In this document: one piece after another, positions 57,058 through 64,000 of the stretch
Layout: the number at the start of each line of letters is the position of its first letter
Position numbering within the stretch: position 1 is the first letter of the stretch
DNA from: Mycobacterium sp. MYCO198283
GTDB taxonomy: Bacteria; Actinomycetota; Actinomycetes; Mycobacteriales; Mycobacteriaceae
NCBI RefSeq assembly: GCF_021213805.1
Contig: NZ_JAJQJI010000004.1
Coordinates: forward strand, 186,001-250,000
Direction: 5' to 3'
Length of the DNA: 64,000 nt
Made by a program: the position numbers and the translations under genes
The notes under the pieces: model-generated
The model's database searches: none
Seen by the model: only the letters and a program-made list of their open reading frames with translations
What the model was told of the DNA's origin: nothing

Positions 57058-58167
57058 ATGAACTATGTCCTGTCCAATCCTGCACGCGCAGCGCTTCCCT
57101 CACGGGAGCGACGACTCACCCGCTATCACCGACCGGCCACCATGGTCGGCCGGACACCGGTGCTACGCATCGCCGCACCATTCACCGCCGACGACAAGTG
57201 CTTCTGGGCCAAGCTCGAGGGCTTCAACCCCGGAGGTATGAAGGATCGGCCGGCCCTGCACATGGTCGAACGCGCCCGCGCTCGCGGGGCGCTGACACCG
57301 GGAGGGCGCATCGTCGAATCCACCAGCGGGACACTCGGCCTCGGATTGGCTCTGGCCGGCACGGTCTACGGGCATCCGGTCACACTGGTCACCGACCCTG
57401 GATTGGAACCAATCGTCCACCGCATGTTGACCGCCTTCGGCGCTGACGTGGACCTGGTGACCGAACCTCACCCCGAAGGCGGCTGGCAGCAGGCTCGACG
57501 GGACCGAGTGCAACAACTTCTGGACGCAGAACCAGCGGCATGGCACCCGGATCAGTACAACAACCCCGATAACGTGGAGGCCTACCGCGGCTTGGCTGAC
57601 GAACTGCACAAGCAACTCGGCCACGTCGATGTCCTGGTGTGCTCGGTGGGCACCGGCGGTCACTCCGCAGGAGTGGCCCGCGTTCTGCGCGAATACAACC
57701 CGGCTCTCCGGTTGATCGGCGTGGACACGATTGGATCGACGATCTTCGGCCAACCCGCCACCACCCGCCTCATGCGGGGCCTCGGATCGAGCATCTATCC
57801 GGGCAATGTCGATTACGCCGCGTTCGACGAAGTGCACTGGGTAGCGCCGGCGGACGCCGTGTGGGCCTGCCGCACATTGGCATCGACGCACTACGCCAGC
57901 GGGGGGTGGAGCGTGGGAGCGGTCGCGCTCGTCGCCGGCTGGGCGGCGCGGGTACTTCCGCGAGACACCACCGTCGCCGCCGTCTTCCCCGACGGACCGC
58001 AGCGCTACTTCGATACGGTCTACAACGACGACTATTGCCGCCGTCATGGCCTGCTCGACAACGTCCCCCCGCAGGAGCCCCACGTGGTGGAGGATCCCTC
58101 AAGTCAGGTAGTGACGTCCTGGACCCGGTGCGCCAAGGTGGTTGACCCCTTGCGGAGTACGCGGTGA
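57058..58167 (+). CDS. cysK2: CysK2-like PLP-dependent synthase (S-sulfocysteine/cysteine synthase)
   Basis: 369 residues from ATG 57058; the frame opens earlier (TTG 56998) but the extra residues are not family-like. The PLP lysine lies in [12 protein letters not shown], the substrate loop in [12 protein letters not shown], and the phosphate-binding glycines in [11 protein letters not shown]. CysK2 (Rv0848) uses O-phosphoserine and thiosulfate to form S-sulfocysteine. Linkage to copper genes fits a role in thiol supply. Its stop overlaps the MFS start by four bases. Confidence 0.82.
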   Translation: MNYVLSNPARAALPSRERRLTRYHRPATMVGRTPVLRIAAPFTADDKCFWAKLEGFNPGGMKDRPALHMVERARARGALTPGGRIVESTSGTLGLGLALAGTVYGHPVTLVTDPGLEPIVHRMLTAFGADVDLVTEPHPEGGWQQARRDRVQQLLDAEPAAWHPDQYNNPDNVEAYRGLADELHKQLGHVDVLVCSVGTGGHSAGVARVLREYNPALRLIGVDTIGSTIFGQPATTRLMRGLGSSIYPGNVDYAAFDEVHWVAPADAVWACRTLASTHYASGGWSVGAVALVAGWAARVLPRDTTVAAVFPDGPQRYFDTVYNDDYCRRHGLLDNVPPQEPHVVEDPSSQVVTSWTRCAKVVDPLRSTR

Positions 58168-59429
58168 TCGCCGTCGTGTCAGGGTTTCGAAGCTTCGGCT
58201 GGCCCAGCCGCATGCTGATGCTCAACCAATTCGGAATCAACTTGGGCTTCTACATGCTCATGCCCTACCTGGCCGGATACTTGGCCGGGCCTCTCGGTCT
58301 GGCCGCGTGGGCAGTCGGACTGGTGCTGGGTGTGCGCAACTTCTCCCAACAAGGCATGTTCATCGTCGGCGGCACCCTGGCCGACCGACTCGGGTTCAAG
58401 CCGCTCATCGTGGCCGGATGCCTGCTGAGAACCGTCGGTTTCGCGCTACTTGTCTTCGCCGACACTCTGCCAGCGATTCTGCTCGCCTCAGCGGCCACCG
58501 GTTTCGCCGGCGCCTTGTTCAACCCGGCGGTCCGGGCCTATTTGGCGGTCGACGCCGGTGAACGGCGGGTCGAGGCGTTTGCGGTATTCAACGTCTTCTA
58601 CCAGGCCGGAATCCTGGCCGGACCGCTCGTCGGGTTGGCGTTGATGTTCCTCGACTTTCGCGCGACGGCCGCCGCGGCGGCCGTGGTGTTCGCTGCCTTG
58701 ACCGTGGCGCAGCTGTTCGCGCTCCCGCAGCGAACCGCGCCGGCAGCAAATGAGAAGACCTCAGTCGTCGAGGACTGGCGCACGGTACTGCGTAACAGAT
58801 CGTTCCTGCTGTTCGCCGCAGCGATGATCGGCTCCTACGTGCTGTCGTTTCAGGTCTACCTTGCGCTGCCGTTACATGCCAGGCAGCTGGCGCCTGATCA
58901 TGAAACCCCCATCGTGGCAGCGGTGTTCGCGGTGTCGGGTTTGGTTGCCGTGGCAGGACAGATGCGCATCACCCGCTGGTTCGCCAGCCGCTGGGGACGC
59001 GGCCGCTCACTGGTGGTTGGCATGACCGTACTGGCTGCGTCGTTCGTGCCTCTTGCCGTACTGCCTAGCGACAGTCGCCTTGGCCAAGGCGCCGCCGTGG
59101 CCGCCCTGCTCATCGCCGCGGCGATACTGGCGATCGGCTCGGCAGCGGTGTTCCCCTTCGAGATGGACACCGTCGTGTCGCTCGCCGGCGACAAGCTAGT
59201 CGGCACTCACTACGGGTTCTACAACACCATCGTCGGCGTTGGCATCCTGGCGGGGAACCTCCTCACCGGAACACTGATGCAAGTTGCGCGCGACGCCGGC
59301 GCCTCGGAACTGATTTGGGTTGCACTCAGCGTCATTGGCGTGTTGGCGGCCTGTGCGCTGCACCGTCTCGATCGCCGCGGGCGGCTAGACCCAGCACCAC
59401 CGGTGCTGTCGCGCTCGACCAACGACTGA
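58164..59429 (+). CDS. MFS transporter (Rv0849-like)
   Basis: 421 residues from GTG 58164 with about 12 membrane helices. The motif-A-like loop [17 protein letters not shown] lies between helices 2 and 3, and a basic central loop ([13 protein letters not shown]) joins the two halves. It is translationally coupled to the cysK2-like gene, as Rv0849 is to Rv0848. The exported compound is unknown; a sulfur metabolite or metal complex is possible. Confidence 0.85.
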   Translation: MIAVVSGFRSFGWPSRMLMLNQFGINLGFYMLMPYLAGYLAGPLGLAAWAVGLVLGVRNFSQQGMFIVGGTLADRLGFKPLIVAGCLLRTVGFALLVFADTLPAILLASAATGFAGALFNPAVRAYLAVDAGERRVEAFAVFNVFYQAGILAGPLVGLALMFLDFRATAAAAAVVFAALTVAQLFALPQRTAPAANEKTSVVEDWRTVLRNRSFLLFAAAMIGSYVLSFQVYLALPLHARQLAPDHETPIVAAVFAVSGLVAVAGQMRITRWFASRWGRGRSLVVGMTVLAASFVPLAVLPSDSRLGQGAAVAALLIAAAILAIGSAAVFPFEMDTVVSLAGDKLVGTHYGFYNTIVGVGILAGNLLTGTLMQVARDAGASELIWVALSVIGVLAACALHRLDRRGRLDPAPPVLSRSTND

Positions 59430-59636
59430 ACCGCCGCCGACCCACGCCGCCGCCGACGCGCATCCCAGTCTGACCGTCGGTCACCGACGGCAGGTGCGGA
59501 ACATCCAAAGGAGGTACATCGTGGACTGATCCGACGCTCAATAATGAACGACTGCAACAAGACTCGAATGTAGGCGGTGGGACCCGGATCGCACCCGGGC
59601 CCCACCAACAATCCCATCAAGACGTGGAGACATCTT

Positions 59637-60011
59637 ATGAACAGAATTGCCCTGTCAATCGTAGCGGGAATGGCCGTGGCCGGCGCGGTCAGCTTGGCCA
59701 ACCCAGCCTCGGCCGGCGCAGCTCATCCCGTTCCGAAGCCAGTGGATGAGAACGTCGCACACCCCGGACCGAAACCCATAGGCGATGTGACACCGAACAG
59801 GGGGCCGAAACCCATCGCCGGCACGATCGCCGCGCTGGAAGCCCAGGGCTATAAAGTCATCCTGAACAAGGTCGGCGGAGCACCCATCAACGAATGTGTG
59901 GTCACTGCGATCCGGCCAGGCAACGAAGTGACCGAAATGCGTTCCAACGTGCGTGATCGCACGGTCGAGCGTGTGCTGCACACCACGATCCAAGTCGACG
60001 CCAAGTGCTAG
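59637..60011 (+). CDS. Small secreted protein with PKP repeats
   Basis: 124 residues from ATG 59637. A signal peptide ends near NPASAGA (residue ~26). The mature protein opens with three imperfect repeats, HPVPKPVDEN, HPGPKPIGD and RGPKPIAG, followed by a compact domain with two cysteines (NECVVT and a terminal AKC), suggesting a disulphide. I do not recognise a family. A strong hairpin follows the stop. Confidence 0.72.
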   Translation: MNRIALSIVAGMAVAGAVSLANPASAGAAHPVPKPVDENVAHPGPKPIGDVTPNRGPKPIAGTIAALEAQGYKVILNKVGGAPINECVVTAIRPGNEVTEMRSNVRDRTVERVLHTTIQVDAKC

Positions 60012-60038
60012 GCGCCTGAACGAACGAACTCGATTGCC

Positions 60039-60071
60039 GCGGGGCGCCCGGGTGACAGGCGGGCGCCCCGC
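60039..60071 (+). terminator. Strong hairpin terminator after the PKP-repeat gene
   Basis: A perfect 12-bp stem, GCGGGGCGCCCG with CGGGCGCCCCGC, encloses a 9-base loop 28 bp after the stop codon. A short T-containing run (cttcaa) follows. It should separate this gene from the copper-boxed gene downstream. Confidence 0.75.
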
Positions 60072-60205
60072 TTCAACCGGCAGTTGAAATGCTTCGTGTC
60101 ATTGTGGGCCCGTCGACACCCGACGTCGACGCGCTTCCTCGCCCCGGTGGGCCCGCTGCACTGCTCAACCATTGCGGGTGATACCCCTGCGAGCTACGGT
60201 AGACA

Positions 60206-60220
60206 TACCACCGGGGGGTA
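60206..60220. promoter_or_regulatory. CsoR/RicR-type copper box before the 47-aa Cys protein
   Basis: TACCA-N5-GGGTA, one mismatch from the TACCC-N5-GGGTA boxes at 61436 and 61470. Copper-sensing CsoR and RicR repressors bind this kind of palindrome. It is 26-40 bp upstream of the start at 60246. Confidence 0.6.
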
Positions 60221-60245
60221 TAGCGCAGTTGGCGGAAGGGATCGG

Positions 60246-60389
60246 ATGAACATGGCTGAGAAGGTGCGGCGGATGCTCCGTAGTCCGACGGCTCGGACGG
60301 TCGCCAAGTGCATCGCTCTGTGTGCCGTGGGCAGCCTCACGAATGGGCGGACCACCAAGGCGGACAAGGGAGATTCCTGCTGCGGCTGA
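60246..60389 (+). CDS. 47-aa cysteine-containing peptide under a copper box
   Basis: ATG 60246 has GGAAGGGA upstream. The peptide starts with a basic helix (AEKVRRMLRSPTARTV), has a short hydrophobic part with CIALCAVG, and ends KGDSCCG. Four cysteines in 47 residues, in CxxxC and CC pairs, suggest Cu(I) binding. It does not resemble the mycobacterial metallothionein MymT in sequence or spacing, but position and control are similar. Whether it is soluble or membrane-bound is unclear. Confidence 0.65.
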   Translation: MNMAEKVRRMLRSPTARTVAKCIALCAVGSLTNGRTTKADKGDSCCG

Positions 60390-60529
60390 CGCGACTGTCG
60401 GCGCAGCGCGACGGGCTTCTGGTATCACGGGCGCGCTGGGTTCTGAAAGCGCCGTCAGCGAGCCAACTATCGGGGGTTCGTCCTGCAACGTCCTCCACCT
60501 AGACGGTCCGTCCCGATACTTCCGCGCCA

Positions 60530-61345
60530 CTACCTTGGGCGGGTGCGGGTGTCCCGCGAGGCGGTCGCGAGGAACTGTTCGATTTCTGGGGCGAAGGCGC
60601 GAGCCATGTCTTCTGCGTCGACCAACAGGTCGGACATAGTGACGTCGGCGAGTACTCCCCGTGGAAGGACGTCGGCGAGGGTATGCGCTATGTGCGTTGG
60701 GTGACGTGAGTCGTCGCCGGCAATGATGAGCGTGGGCGTCTCGATGCGCCGAAGTTGCTCGACGGTCGCGAAGGCGCGATCGTGACCGATTGCTGCTGCC
60801 GCAGCAGCGCTTTGGGCGTCAGCGCGCGGAATGGCGTCGGTGACGAGGTTGGCAATGAGCGGCTGAAGGTGGGGAACGAATAGCTCCCAGGCGGCCTCTA
60901 AACCGTCGGTACGGGCGCGGTCGGCGAAACGGTCCATCAGCTCTGTGTCTGCGGCTTTGTCGGCGTCGTCTTCAATGGCTTCAGCGCTGATGATGACCGC
61001 AGAACGGGCGATCCGAGAGTGCTGGAGGCAGGTCTGCAAGGCGATCGTGCCGCCGAGGCCGGCGCCGACGAGGTGGGCGGACGTTGCGTCGAGAGCGTGC
61101 ACGAGCGCGACGACGTCTGTGACGTACTGATCCCACCGGTGCAACGTCGGGTCGGGACATCGCGATGCGCCATACCCTCGAATGTCAGGTAGCGCAACGC
61201 GATACCGACCAGCAAGCCGGCCGGCAAGGGGCAACATGCTGTGGTGATCGGGCCCACCGCCGTGCAGCATGACGATCAGCTCGCCGTTGCCGATCGCCTC
61301 GCCCATGAGCGGCCAGCCGTCGTCCCCCACGTGAAGCGCTCGCAT
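60530..61345 (-). CDS. Alpha/beta-hydrolase-fold protein lacking the nucleophile serine
   Basis: 271 residues. Family features are clear: the oxyanion strand MLHGGGPDHHS, ALPDIRGYGAS, the late Asp in IAGDDSRHPTH and a C-terminal lid. However the nucleophile elbow reads LVGAGLGGTIAL, so the G-x-S-x-G serine is replaced by glycine, and ordinary ester hydrolysis is unlikely. It may be a binding protein or catalyse a serine-independent reaction. It is divergent from the copZ operon, sharing the intergenic region with two copper boxes. Confidence 0.78.
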   Translation of the reverse strand: MRALHVGDDGWPLMGEAIGNGELIVMLHGGGPDHHSMLPLAGRLAGRYRVALPDIRGYGASRCPDPTLHRWDQYVTDVVALVHALDATSAHLVGAGLGGTIALQTCLQHSRIARSAVIISAEAIEDDADKAADTELMDRFADRARTDGLEAAWELFVPHLQPLIANLVTDAIPRADAQSAAAAAAIGHDRAFATVEQLRRIETPTLIIAGDDSRHPTHIAHTLADVLPRGVLADVTMSDLLVDAEDMARAFAPEIEQFLATASRDTRTRPR

Positions 61346-61435
61346 CTCAACAATTCCTCTCGTCGTCGAAGACTTCTAAGAGCATTGATGCCCGGATGGC
61401 ATTTCGACAGTCCCGGCCAACCGACCCTTGCACTA

Positions 61436-61450
61436 TACCCTCGGGGGGTA
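61436..61450. promoter_or_regulatory. Copper box 1 before copZ
   Basis: Perfect palindrome TACCC-N5-GGGTA, the CsoR/RicR-type operator. It lies 62-76 bp before the copZ start and about 91 bp from the divergent hydrolase start. Confidence 0.75.
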
Positions 61451-61469
61451 TACGTTCGTGGAGTACCAA

Positions 61470-61484
61470 TACCCGGTAGGGGTA
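61470..61484. promoter_or_regulatory. Copper box 2 before copZ
   Basis: Second perfect TACCC-N5-GGGTA palindrome, 34 bases after the first. Tandem boxes should give tight copper-dependent repression of copZ and the genes after it. Confidence 0.75.
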
Positions 61485-61511
61485 TATACGACATGGAGAT
61501 GGGAGCCGGAC

Positions 61512-61724
61512 ATGAGCACGGTCGAGTACACCGTCACGGGTATGACCTGCGGACATTGCGAGCTGTCGGTGCGCGAGGAAGTGAGCGGGGTGCCCGGGGT
61601 TGAAGACGTCGAGGTAAGCGCCACGACTGGGACGCTGATCGTGACGTCCAGCGGTCCCATCGATGACGCGCAGGTTCTCAACGCCCTCGACGAGGCCGGC
61701 TATTCAGCGGTGCGTGTCTCATGA
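61512..61724 (+). CDS. copZ: Copper chaperone, HMA domain (CopZ-like)
   Basis: 70 residues from ATG 61512. An open frame continues upstream to 61428 but runs through both copper boxes and is not coding. The metal site is GMTCGHCELSV near residues 10-20, and the HMA fold is complete (EVSGVPGVEDVEV, LNALDEAGYSAV). It carries Cu(I) to the CopA ATPase encoded two genes downstream. Its stop overlaps the next start (ATGA). Confidence 0.9.
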   Translation: MSTVEYTVTGMTCGHCELSVREEVSGVPGVEDVEVSATTGTLIVTSSGPIDDAQVLNALDEAGYSAVRVS

Positions 61725-62692
61725 ATGCCGCGGGACGGTTGGCCGCTTTCGGTACGGGGCTGGCGGTGGCGTTTGCGGCTGCGTACGTCACCGCCGCGGC
61801 CGTCGCTCCCGACACCGCGGTGACCGCTTCACACAACCTCGGCGCGGATGTCCCCGGTGATCGTACCACCACCATCGAGCAGGCGTCGCCGGTGCCCCTT
61901 CCGGCCCCCGATCCGCCAGGGTTGTCGCTAGCCCGAGACGGCTACGAACTCAGCCCGGTACGCGCACCCGGCACCCCCGATGATCGAGGCACGTTGAGCT
62001 TCACCATCGTCGATCCCGTGGGCACGCCCCTGCTCGACTACGCGACCGTGCACGACAAGCAGCTACATCTCATCGTCGTCCGATCCGATGGCCAGCACTT
62101 CGCGCACGTACACCCAGTCCTGGACCGGACCGCGGGCACGTGGTCGACGCCCTGGACGTGGCACGCCGCCGGCTCCTACCGCGTGTTCGCCGACTTTCAG
62201 CCCGCCCAGGCAGACAGCACCAAACTCACCCTCACCCGCACCGTGGAGGTGGCCGGCGAACTCACCCTGTCGACGCCGGTGACCACACGCACCGTCGATG
62301 AAATCGCCGGGTACACCGTGAAACTCGACGGTGCGCTCACCGCGGGCGTCACGCAGCAACTCACTGCGACGGTCACCCGTGACGGCGAGCCGGTGACGAC
62401 ATTGCAGCCCTACCTGGGAGCCTATGGGCACCTCGTCGCGTTGCGTGAGGGAGACCTAGCGTATCTGCACGTGCACCCTGAGGGGGCTGAGCCGGTAGTA
62501 GGCCGCACCGGCGGGCCTGCGGTGTCATTCGCGGCGACCGCACCCACCGCCGGTCGCTACCTGCTCTACCTCGACTTCAAAGTCGATGACGCCGTGCACA
62601 CCGCCACGTTCGTCGTCGACGCCGTACGCGGCGACACCAATGAGCCCGCGCCAGAGCCTTCGCGCGCCGCCGGCCATGCCGGCGGGCACTGA
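61721..62692 (+). CDS. Membrane-anchored His-rich protein, probable heavy-metal binding
   Basis: 323 residues from ATG 61721. An N-terminal signal/anchor (about 5-30) is followed by two similar beta-rich domains with LHLIVVRSDGQHFAHVHP near residue 115-130 and LVALREGDLAYLHVHPEG near 240-257, and a His-containing tail (AAGHAGGH). The repeated HVHP motifs should form a metal site outside the membrane. The gene lies between copZ and copA, so it is likely part of copper export. Confidence 0.83.
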   Translation: MNAAGRLAAFGTGLAVAFAAAYVTAAAVAPDTAVTASHNLGADVPGDRTTTIEQASPVPLPAPDPPGLSLARDGYELSPVRAPGTPDDRGTLSFTIVDPVGTPLLDYATVHDKQLHLIVVRSDGQHFAHVHPVLDRTAGTWSTPWTWHAAGSYRVFADFQPAQADSTKLTLTRTVEVAGELTLSTPVTTRTVDEIAGYTVKLDGALTAGVTQQLTATVTRDGEPVTTLQPYLGAYGHLVALREGDLAYLHVHPEGAEPVVGRTGGPAVSFAATAPTAGRYLLYLDFKVDDAVHTATFVVDAVRGDTNEPAPEPSRAAGHAGGH

Positions 62693-62734
62693 CGACTTCC
62701 GCCCAACCTAGAGAATTGAAAGGCAGTGGCACGC

Positions 62735-64000
62735 ATGACGACATCGACACCAGTGTCCGGCCCGAGCGTTGAATTACGCATCAGCGGGATGACCTGCGCC
62801 TCCTGCGCCAACCGCATCGAGCGCAAGCTCAACAAGATCGATGGTGTTGCCGCAACGGTCAACTACGCGACAGAAAAGGCCACCGTCACGGTGCCTGACG
62901 GATACGATCCGGCGCTACTGATCGCCGAGGTGAAGAACGCCGGCTACAGCGCCGCGCTACCGGCACCGGAGAAGCCCGCCCCGGGCCGGGAAACAGGCGA
63001 AACCGACGACCCCGACATGGTGTCGCTACGCCACCGGTTGATCGGTTCGGTGTTGTTGTCCGTGCCGGTGATCGCGATGGCGATGATCCCCGCAGTGCAG
63101 TTCACGTATTGGCAGTGGGCGTCGCTGGCGCTCGCTGCGCCGGTGATCGTCTGGGCGGCGTGGCCGTTTCACCGCGCCGCGTGGACCAACCTGCGACACG
63201 GCACGGCGACGATGGACACGCTCATCTCCCTGGGCACCTTGTCGGCGTTCCTGTGGTCGCTGTACGCGCTGTTCCTCGGGACCGCGGGCACCCCGGGAAT
63301 GAAGCACCCCTTCGAACTGACGCTGGCACCGTCTCACGGCGCCGCCAACATCTACCTCGAGGTCGCAGCAGGTGTAACGACATTCATCCTCGCGGGACGG
63401 TATTTCGAGAAACGGTCCAAACGGCAGGCCGGTGCGGCGCTGCGCGCCCTACTGGAGCTGGGCGCCAAAGAGGTGTCCGTGCTGCGCGACGGCGCGGAAG
63501 CGAAGATCGCCGTCGAGGACCTGGTGGTGGACGACGAGTTCGTCGTGCGCCCGGGGGAGAAGATCGCGACCGACGGGGTGGTGACGTCGGGGACATCGGC
63601 GGTCGACGCGTCGATGTTGACCGGCGAATCGGTACCCGTGGAGGTCGGTCCAGGTGACTCCGTGGTCGGTGCAACCGTCAACGCCGGCGGGAGACTGGTG
63701 GTGCGAGCCACCCGCGTCGGTTCGGACACCCAGTTGGCGCAGATGGCGCAACTGGTGGAGAACGCCCAAACCGGAAAAGCTGAAGTCCAGCGCTTGGCAG
63801 ACCGCATCTCCGGAGTCTTCGTACCGATCGTCCTCGCGATCGCGGTGATCACACTGGGCGCGTGGCTGGGCGCAGGGTTTCCGGTCGCGGCCGCCTTCAC
63901 CGCCGCCGTTGCGGTCCTTGTGATCGCGTGCCCGTGCGCGCTCGGTTTGGCCACGCCAACGGCACTGCTGGTCGGCACCGGTCGCGGCGCGCAATTGGGC
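62735..64000 (+). CDS. copA: Copper-exporting P1B-type ATPase CopA, C-terminus beyond the window
   Basis: 422 residues are visible from ATG 62735 (GTG 62726 would add three). The N-terminal HMA domain has [12 protein letters not shown], then membrane helices from about 105, the actuator motif [10 protein letters not shown] near 287, and the ion-binding CPC in [13 protein letters not shown] near 400. The phosphorylation and nucleotide domains lie past 64000. CPC and the CxxC chaperone-type domain indicate Cu(I) export. It is the third gene after the copper boxes. Confidence 0.93.
   Translation, partial: MTTSTPVSGPSVELRISGMTCASCANRIERKLNKIDGVAATVNYATEKATVTVPDGYDPALLIAEVKNAGYSAALPAPEKPAPGRETGETDDPDMVSLRHRLIGSVLLSVPVIAMAMIPAVQFTYWQWASLALAAPVIVWAAWPFHRAAWTNLRHGTATMDTLISLGTLSAFLWSLYALFLGTAGTPGMKHPFELTLAPSHGAANIYLEVAAGVTTFILAGRYFEKRSKRQAGAALRALLELGAKEVSVLRDGAEAKIAVEDLVVDDEFVVRPGEKIATDGVVTSGTSAVDASMLTGESVPVEVGPGDSVVGATVNAGGRLVVRATRVGSDTQLAQMAQLVENAQTGKAEVQRLADRISGVFVPIVLAIAVITLGAWLGAGFPVAAAFTAAVAVLVIACPCALGLATPTALLVGTGRGAQLG

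Larger units (their letters stand above)
22235..64000. mobile_element. tRNA-integrated mobilisable element carrying a copper/cell-envelope island (right end not seen)
   Basis: The element starts at the tRNA-Val and holds an integrase, excisionase, MobF relaxase, small HTH accessory protein and a broken HNH gene within the first 15 kb, then metal and envelope genes to the window end. Several genes between 22.4 and 29.5 kb have visibly lower GC and less codon bias than the backbone. Whether the island after 37.7 kb belongs to the same insertion or is a separate layer cannot be settled without the right attachment site. No insertion sequence or coupling-protein/secretion gene was recognised. Confidence 0.5.

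Noticed and set aside
61428..61511. N-terminal extension of copZ
   Set aside because: The extension is read through both copper boxes and the promoter; the family begins at ATG 61512.
22235..64000. CRISPR arrays or insertion sequences in the accessory region
   Set aside because: I looked for regularly spaced repeats and for transposase motifs and saw neither; the only recurrent short sequences are the operators described.

Overview
The window is high-GC actinobacterial DNA from a Mycobacterium or Mycolicibacterium. The evidence is a complete mycolic-acid FAS-II locus (fabD-acpM-kasA-kasB-accD6, with its activator mabR and aceE beside it), mscR with its metallo-hydrolase partner, ahpE, many GTG and TTG starts, and four-base ATGA/GTGA overlaps inside operons. 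The order aceE, mabR, fabD, acpM, kasA, kasB, accD6, with Rv2240c-like, Rv2239c-like and ahpE genes on the other side of aceE, matches the M. tuberculosis Rv2238c-Rv2247 block.

Backbone, 1 to about 22.2 kb. In order: a cut-off lipoprotein gene, a secreted protein, a membrane-anchored Hsp70-like protein, a SABATH-type methyltransferase, mscR plus an MBL hydrolase, a tightly coupled operon of unknown membrane proteins (5.5-9.2 kb) with a cupredoxin-like lipoprotein, a serine hydrolase and a DUF3145 protein. The FAS-II operon follows on the minus strand with a clear MabR-type operator, then mabR, aceE, a lipoprotein, a DUF3052 protein, ahpE and a tRNA-Val(TAC).

Integrated element, from the 3' end of the tRNA-Val onward. 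A tyrosine integrase with an extra inserted domain, an excisionase, a Fic protein with its own repeat operator, two uncharacterised proteins that look like defence or toxin factors (one PD-(D/E)XK-like, one HEPN-like), a 1.9-kaa MobF relaxase with a hairpin just upstream (oriT candidate), a small HTH protein and a broken HNH endonuclease. I found no second attachment site, so the right end may lie beyond 64 kb.

Copper and cell-envelope island, about 37.7-64 kb. It mixes copper-handling genes (Met-rich membrane peptide, DUF305 lipoprotein, LpqS-like protein, cysK2-like synthase with an MFS exporter, a 47-aa Cys protein, copZ, a His-rich protein, copA) with peptidoglycan enzymes (two L,D-transpeptidases, RipC-like and RipB/D-like NlpC/P60 hydrolases) and regulators (one histidine kinase/response regulator pair, one orphan response regulator, two BlaI-type repressors, two M56 BlaR1-type proteases, one AraC regulator).

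Three repeated DNA motifs seem to tie the island together. (1) The octamer CTACGTAG, perfect or with one mismatch, lies in front of most envelope genes and one blaI gene; it is probably the BlaI operator. (2) A tandem hexamer, TCTTYA-N5-TCTTCA, lies in front of the DUF305 gene, one L,D-transpeptidase gene and the two-component genes; it is probably the response-regulator box. (3) Copper boxes TACCC-N5-GGGTA lie in front of the small Cys protein and the copZ-copA operon. My reading is a mobile copper-tolerance island that also switches cell-wall cross-linking; this is inference from motifs and gene content.
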